This document shows positions 57,622 to 64,000 of a stretch of DNA of 64,000 nt, in pieces. How positions within the stretch are numbered: the first letter of the stretch is position 1; every line of letters starts with the position of its first letter. The stretch comes from Lactuca virosa. Lineage: Eukaryota > Streptophyta > Magnoliopsida > Asterales > Asteraceae. The DNA lies in contig CAKMRJ010005523.1 in NCBI GenBank assembly GCA_928212115.1, forward strand, positions 252,636,226 to 252,700,225, read 5' to 3'. The notes under the pieces were generated by a model. That model did not search any database. It saw only the letters and a program-made list of their open reading frames with translations, and was not told where the DNA came from. A program made the position numbers and the translations under genes.

Positions 57622-58200
57622 TGTTAGGGTCAGGATCCTAATTTTTCAGGATCCTGAAATATCCAGGATCCTCAACTACCTCAGGATCCCGGCTATCACC
57701 GTTATTATTTTTATTAACATTTATAACGGTTATATTCTGTTCATAATTAATATAAATGCAGAAGTAGTCAAGGGAAGACTCATTTACAACGAAGAATCAG
57801 TCCAACCAGGCTTAAGACCCAGAAATACCAAGTCAAAGCACGTTTTAAATACCAGTTCAGCAGGATTCTAGAAATATTGGACATTTAGTTACTTAATATA
57901 GACTATAAATACACCTGTAAAACACACACAACGGGGAAAAATTTCTGGCACCTTACTCATATAGGTTTACTTTATCAGTTGTAATCGTATTATCAAGCTC
58001 ATCTCTGTAATTCACGTTCAAGTCAATAAGATCATACAAGGCAGGTGATCATTATCACCTCTCAAGGATTTATGCCGGAGATCCTAGCAAGGATTAAGGG
58101 ATTTCTTTGTAAATCTCTCGTGTTATTTTGTTCTCAATTCACCATTTGTATTAGTCATAACACCACAGCCTCTCATGCAATTTGGTTGATATCCACCTAG
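57622..58200 (+). repeat. Tat 3' LTR
   Basis: Begins TGTTAGGGTC; close match to 28020-28597, with TATAAATA at 57904-57911. It stops about 15-20 bases short of the expected end and runs directly into Gypsy-1 LTR-side sequence, pointing to a deletion. Confidence 0.87.
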
Positions 58201-59261
58201 AGTAGAGCTTTGATTAATGTTGCAGCAGGGGTTATTTAGTCACTTAATCAAAGTGTAAAGAGCTTAGGGCTTTTATGCCCTCGTCATCATTTTTTGATCG
58301 TCAAAGGAAAAGAAAGAAGAACGAAGGCAGATGAAGGGAAAACGAAGGAACGAAAGACGGTGCACACGATCGATGGGGGCAAGAAGGAGCACAAAGGCTC
58401 GCATGCGGGTATCAGGTATGAGGGTTGTGGATCGATCGCAAACGGAAGGAGAGTGTCTCTGTGGATTAATGAGACCGAAGAAACGAAGCGGGAAGCAGCA
58501 AAGCTTGCTCGTGGTCTCGGTGGGTGCGGCGAGGGGCAGATCAAGCAGTCTCTCAGTCGCTTGCTTCAGTTGTGGTAGCGAGGTACGAAAGGAGGAGGCC
58601 AGAAGGGGGTCCTATAGGCAGCAACAACGTCGTAGGTGGGGCTTTGGTGGTGTTTGCTCGATGGGAAGAAGGGAAAGTTGTGAGGGGCATGTTGTCTCGA
58701 TGTCATGCCGGAAGTCTCCGCCATCTCCGGTTGTTCTTGACAGGGGACGAAGAAGCAGATGATGTTGCTCAGGTAGCTTATTTACTCCTTCTTGTTTTCC
58801 TTTTTTTGTTTCTGAATAGGAATGTTGAAGAGAAAGGGGGTGTTTTTGGTTTGATGTTTGACAGGGGAAGAGGGAAGGATGTAGGTGGAGTCAATGATGG
58901 CAGGTGATGGTTGGTTTAGGTTTCGTCTAATCGTTGTTAAGAGAAAATGAAGAAGAAAGAACTTAGTCAGAAAATAAGGAAGAAGAAAATGGGCTGTTGC
59001 CCCCATTGATTTTGCAGAATACACAAAAACAACACCTCCAATGGAGGCGTTCTTGGCTGACTTGACGAAAAATAAGAAAGAAGACGGGTTGATGGTCTCT
59101 TGGTGTTTCACTGATAGCTTCAATTGAGAAAAGAGTTTCTAACACGTTTCCTTTGTGTGTGTAAGTTGGGTAAATTGAAATGTGGAAAAAATGTTATGTT
59201 TTTTTGCTGTCAATTAACTATATGATTGTTGTTTTGTATGAAACTTGCAAGCAATGTGTTG

Positions 59262-59263
<2 letters not shown>

Positions 59264-59304
<41 letters not shown>
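59264..59304. repeat. (TA)n microsatellite
   Basis: About 20 TA units, absent from the matching place in the left LTR copy (near 23930), so it expanded in this copy. Confidence 0.93.
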
Positions 59305-59309
<5 letters not shown>

Positions 59310-59523
59310 GTGTATTATATTTATTGAGTGGTATGGATGTATGGATTGTGTATATATTTGGTAGCTTCTTAGATAATCATATTTGTAAAAAAAAATCAAT
59401 ATAAAGATATTACATTAGTTATACACATAAGTATAGGTATTTGAGTAATAAGATGCATTTTATACATGTATTTGTGTATGTATTGGTGTATTGTTTTAAA
59501 TTATTCATGTATTTTAAGCAATA

Positions 59524-60541
59524 GGGTACATTACAACAACCGTCCCTCGTGCAGGTGCCAAAATGCACGTTTAGTCCCTATTTTCAAAAATTAACTCGGA
59601 ATTGGAAGATAGGACAATTCGATTTTGAAATTTGTTTCACAAATCGTTTAAACAAAATCCACATAAATCGTTTTCATGTTCTTGATTTCCCGAATTCGTA
59701 AGTAGATTTTAAAACTCTAAACTCTTCCCTTATCAGTCAAAAAATTGTTAGCAAATCTTGAAAACCTAACTTCGGCCATATGCAGAAATCATGGCCAGTG
59801 TTGTTCGTTGTTTTTTCCACAAATCTTGGTGGCTGGTTGTCAACGGTGTTCTGAAAGAAGATAGTGTGAAAGTAGGTTGTCCGGTAGTGATCTAGATGAC
59901 CTGAGAGAAGAGAGACACAGAGTAAGCGGTGGACCAGATCGCCATAATTGTAGAGAAATTGAGTTGGTTTATGGAGGAGATGAAGGCTGTTTCTGACGGA
60001 GTTATAATTTCTAGTGCGACATCACTAAGGTTTGCAGGTGGTTGTCAGGAACAATCACCATTTTACACTCCTACCACCCCTTACCTCCATCCTTACCTTA
60101 CCTCACCCGATCTTCTCTCCTCTTCCTTCCTCTGATCTTACTCCTATTATCATCTCCAACCACCCCAAATTGCACCTTTCATCTCCGGTTTCAAATCTGA
60201 AACCTGTAACTCAAATGCCATTTCCAAATTCGAAATCGGAAAGACGCAAGTATGGAAACAGAAGAAGAGAGTAAAATAGAGATTGAACTTGGCTGGTGTC
60301 TTGGAGTCGATCTCCTCTGTATGGAACCATAGATGACCAGGAGTTTCCAAAGGAGTTGTCGGAGCATTGAAGTTGCTCGCTGTGAGTGGTGACGGTGGAT
60401 ATGAGACGTACTAAAGAAGAAGGGGAGGGGGGAGACAAGTGATTAAATGTACTGGCCCATTTCTTTTTTTAAATGCAATAAAATTTATTTTGTATAATAA
60501 ACAAATCAATAAATAATTAATAATAAACAAGTAATTTAAAA

Positions 60542-60580
<39 letters not shown>

Positions 60581-60718
60581 GGGTAAAATAGTCTTTTTAT
60601 GTGCGGAGGGACTAAGCAAGCAAGAAAAAATAAAACAAGGGACGATCCGAATTTTTGAAAAGAGAGACTAAACACGCTTTATGGCATGTGCATGAGGGAC
60701 AATTGGTGTAATTTACCC
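59524..60718. mobile_element. Non-autonomous Mutator-like element (MULE-2), 1,195 bp
   Basis: Inverted ends GGGTACATTACAACAACCGT and GGGTAAATTACACCAATTGT (second on the minus strand) extend about 65 bp. The flanks TAAGCAATA (59515-59523) and TAAGCAATG (60719-60727) form a 9-bp duplication with one mismatch. The left Gypsy-1 LTR keeps the empty site near 24150. No transposase frame; contains a TAAA microsatellite. Confidence 0.85.
60541..60581. repeat. (AAAT)n microsatellite in MULE-2
   Basis: About ten tetranucleotide units of AAAT near the right arm of MULE-2. Confidence 0.93.
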
Positions 60719-61514
60719 TAAGCAATGCTACATGATTGAATATTTGAGTCAAAATTGTATAAATTATGGTACCAAAATGGGTAATGTTACACTTATGACA
60801 TTTAAAATGTTACAAAACAGTTTTTCTAGACTTGTGTGTCATCGATCCTGATTTTAAATATTTTTTTGAAAATGGTGAATGATAGATTTTAGTTCAAGGA
60901 TTTCAAAAATCCAAACTGATTAATTTTTTGACTTATAGAACTTTGGGAAATCGTGTTTAAAGATTCTCATTTAATTAATCAAAAAATGTCTGATTTTTCG
61001 ACTTTTATAAATATTTTTACTAAAAATATTTCAAGTATGAAATTAAATATTAGACTATCGTATGAGTCCAAAAATGCTTTCAGAATTTTCATCTGAGGTG
61101 TCCCTCGACGGATAGAAACAGTTTTATTAGTTTTAAGAAAATCAATATTATATTGGTTGGGATTCTTAAAACGGTCGTATATTTTGCATACAAACTCCGG
61201 TTTAGACGTTCTTTATTTTTTTGGAAAGAGTGAAACATGTACTATGAGACTAGAATGTTTGCTTTGTTCACAACTGCTTAATACGAAATTTCATTTTTTT
61301 TTCATACGCATTAACTATGGTTGCAGTTTGAGCTGTTTGATTCATTTGCTAGTTTACATATTTGGAAGTAAGATACCATCTGTACCTTATAACTATTGTA
61401 ATGAATTCATTTATTTTACAGAAGATGCACTAAAACTCAATGAGTCAAATTACAAATAGATTTATTGTGAATTGACTGTCTACGGTCTTTGACCTAAATT
61501 TCAGGATGTCACAA

Positions 61515-62365
61515 GGGGGTCAACTCCTAAGGGTATTGGTAAGTCAACAATCCTAAGCTGACATCAAACCCTTAAAAAGGTTTTCAAAACATCAAAATAT
61601 TTGTTAATATTCAATTTTAGAGAGAAAGTATTTCAAAGATAGTCTTTTCCAATCCATCATTAACTCATAAATAATGAATCTTCAATTCCAAAACAACGCA
61701 TATGCAATATGCTTCTACTCCTAATTCATTAGTTAATCTTAAACACCAAATCTCCTAATGATGGCTAAAATTTGAGCTCATGTATAGAAGGCTCATAGCC
61801 CACTAAATATTAGTTAACCATCACAATATACCATATATGTGTTAGAAAATCCACACATACGATAACACCCCATTTTTGCTTCAGAGTATATAGGATCATT
61901 TACGTTAAATTGACATTTTGATAGAGGACTGTTTAAGAGAAATAGTGTTGACGAAAGTTGTAGTAATCGTTATTCCGAGAGTGTGCATATTAAGACGTCT
62001 AAATCTGACTTCGTATGAGGAATTTATGATCTTTCAAAGTTTCGGTACGATATTCCCACAATTTCTTGTAATGTTATATGTTATATGTTAACATGATCTG
62101 TTAGGGGGCTGAGGCATTCTCGTTTCCTATGGAAGGCCAAGATGCGGGCGGACCAGCTTTATTCTGAAGGCCAAGGGTGAGTTGATGGAAATAGAAACTT
62201 AAGAAATTGTGAGCCTAATGGCAAGAGCAACTTAAGCGATTGTGGGCCTAGATACTCAAAACGCGAGGTGATGGTAATAGCAACTTAAGCGATTATGAAC
62301 CTAATTAATGCTAATAACAACTTAAGCGATTGTGAGCCTAGATACTCGATGTATGTATGTATATG
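61515..62365. other. Decayed LTR fragment and unassigned sequence
   Basis: Right flank of Gypsy-1. The part from about 61865 to 62100 (AACACCCC start, GTTGTAGTAATCG) has the look of a gypsy LTR fragment in plus orientation; no pair was seen. 62185-62345 holds three or four loose repeats with AACTTAAGCGATTGTGAGCC. No gene. Confidence 0.4.
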
Positions 62366-64000
62366 TGTAACACCTAAAAATTCAAGCCAATTTAAAACTT
62401 TTAAAAAACATATCAAATCATTAAAATCATTACAACTTTGTTTTCAAAATGTATAATATCAAAGTTTTCCCAGAAACATAAACAAATCATGAAGAGTTGT
62501 ACGATCACACCTTCGCCTTGCCGCGATCCCCTGATGTACCTGAAACAATAAACCGAAACTGTAAGCCCGAGAGCTTAGTGAGTTCCCCCAAAATACCAAC
62601 GCCATACAAATATCATATAACAAATACATAACAGTATGCATAAAGAGCCTTCAGCGTGACTAGCCCGCCTCACAGGGCATACAAACCTATCTGGACCGCT
62701 CCCGAGCCTTCGGCATGACTGGACCACCTAGCAGGGTCTGCAGCCTATCCGGACCGCTCACCGGGTATGTTGGCCTTCAGCACAAAGCAGGACCGCCTCA
62801 ACCCAACCCCCGATCAAACAAACATGTGCTAATAAATATCATACGCTAGCTCATATCATATAACAGTCAACCGATCTAACAGATCACTAATCATAACAAC
62901 ATCCCAATAGCCGGGATACAGACCTAACCAATCACTAACATAGCGTCATCCTATAACCAGGGCACTGACCTAACCAGGTCACTAAGCGTAAGCATAACAC
63001 CATCCTAACTACCAGCATGTAATAAACATATCATGCCATAATCCAGATACACATACATAGAGGATCGGCCTTGGTGCCTTAGACCCTGTTGATATAGTGA
63101 GGATAACTCACCTCACAAGTAGCTCGGAAGGTAGCATCCAACTCTTCCAAAAGTAGCTCCAACTCCAACACCTATATTCACAAATGTCCTTCGCTATCAA
63201 TATTCAATTTACCAAAATACCCTCAGAAGTCAACTGGTCAACCCTTGGCCAAGGTCAAAGTCAACTATCAAGGTCAACAGTCCATGTTGACCTCAACTCG
63301 TCGAGTACCCTCAGCTACTCGCCGAGTTCCTGACATAACTCACCAACTCGTCGAGTCACTCGATTGACTCGTCGAGTTTCTAGTGTTAGTGGCCGCAAAC
63401 CTCTTGGCCAAATCGTCGGTTTTTCCCCCTACAACTCGCCGCGTTCATACGTATCCAAAGGTTGGGAAAACCCTAGCCGACTCGCCGAGTCATTCGACTG
63501 ACTCGCCGAGTTCCAGGAAATCTTCATTGGACTCACCGAGTTGTTCATCCAACTCGTCGAGTACAGGACCATCTTCATGAGGCTCGTCGAGTTTGACTAT
63601 GCGACTCGCCGAGTCTCTTCAGACCTTCACCCATACAGGTACTTTTTAAGCCATGCAGCGGCTCCATATTGTAGATCCAACCTCCCAAGGCCTGATTGTC
63701 ACGTAAAGTTGCAAACTTTACGTGCATGCAAAGCTTTAAGACCCTTAAATGGCAAAACTAAGCTTGCAATGAAGTCTCACACTTGAGGGAAGGCTCATAC
63801 TAGGCAAGGCTGATGACTTTATGGATCTAGAGGCCAAAGGGAGTCCAGATCTGAAGTTACAACTTCAGATCTTAGCTCAAACATAAGAAGCCTTTCATAA
63901 AAACCATCCAAAAGAGGTTAACTGAGATATGAGCCAAAGAAACAGCTTAATACCTTACAGAGAGTGACAACTGATGAATCTCTTAGCTCCCCACGAGTTC
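62366..64000 (-). repeat. LTR of another Gypsy-3-like chromovirus, cut by the window end
   Basis: Begins TGTAACACC. Shares with the Gypsy-3 LTR the order of blocks: AT-rich start, CCGCGATCC, TAAGC...GCTTAGTGAGTTCCCC, a CCTTCGGC/CCTTCAGC repeat (62645-62780) and a dense ACTCGYCGAGT cluster (63295-63620). In a minus-strand element this would be the 3' LTR or a solo LTR; the remainder lies beyond 64000. Confidence 0.72.

Larger units (their letters stand above)
28020..58200 (+). mobile_element. Tat-lineage Ty3/gypsy element with two nested gypsy insertions
   Basis: LTRs at 28020-28613 and 57622-58200 are near-identical by eye. Primer site, gag, protease, RT, RNase H and an additional archaeal-type RNase H follow on the plus strand; this double RNase H is typical of the Tat lineage. 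After pol come a minisatellite-rich region and a minus-strand ORF region before the 3' LTR. Gypsy-2 (28921-42351) splits gag; Gypsy-3 (48273-56284) splits the antisense region. No integrase was found, so it needs help from a relative. The right end and its target duplication were lost in a deletion at about 58200. Confidence 0.83.
58218..61514 (-). repeat. Gypsy-1 5' LTR (right copy), interrupted by MULE-2
   Basis: Matches 23091-24939 from about 58400 on; outer end AGGATGTCACA at 61514. The inner end is placed tentatively at TGTTGCAGC (58218), next to a weak primer-site-like GCTTTGATTAA. Without MULE-2 it is about 2.1 kb. Frames at 58294-58907 lie in this LTR and are not supported as genes. 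Confidence 0.68.

Overview
The window is nuclear DNA of a flowering plant. It has spliced genes, plant-type Ty1/copia and Ty3/gypsy retrotransposons, MITEs and Mutator-like elements. LTRs packed with the box ACTCGYCGAGT make lettuce (Lactuca) or a close Asteraceae relative likely; that is recollection, not a search. There is one host gene; almost everything after 1.6 kb is transposable element, much of it nested.

1-1.2 kb: a three-exon gene on the minus strand for a ROP-GTPase effector of the RIC family (CRIB motif), with a TATA box. 1.6-3.4 kb: a foldback MITE inside a (TA)n microsatellite, then a 778-bp non-autonomous hAT element with a perfect 8-bp target duplication.

3.8-22.8 kb: an old minus-strand copia element (Copia-1) hit three times: a Mutator-like element in its 3' LTR, a Tourist-like MITE in its pol, and a 12.9-kb Sirevirus-like copia (Copia-2, 9720-22587) between its primer site and gag. 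Copia-2 has near-identical LTRs and a GTTCG target duplication, yet its gag-pol and env-like frames are broken.

23.1-61.5 kb: a second nest. Outermost is a minus-strand chromovirus (Gypsy-1) with long LTRs. Inside it lies a plus-strand Tat-lineage element (28020-58200) with an antisense ORF region and a minisatellite-rich 3' region. Inside Tat are two more minus-strand gypsy elements: Gypsy-2 (28921-42351), which carries a 1,834-bp tandem array duplicating its LTR/primer-site/gag-start junction, and Gypsy-3 (48273-56284), a Tekay/Del-type chromovirus. A second Mutator-like element sits in the right Gypsy-1 LTR.

61.5-64 kb: LTR fragments, ending in the beginning of another gypsy LTR cut by the window edge. 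No tRNA gene, rRNA gene or CRISPR array was seen. All retroelement frames carry stops, frameshifts or deletions, so none looks autonomous. Insertion order follows from nesting: Copia-1 before Copia-2; Gypsy-1 before Tat, and Tat before Gypsy-2 and Gypsy-3.
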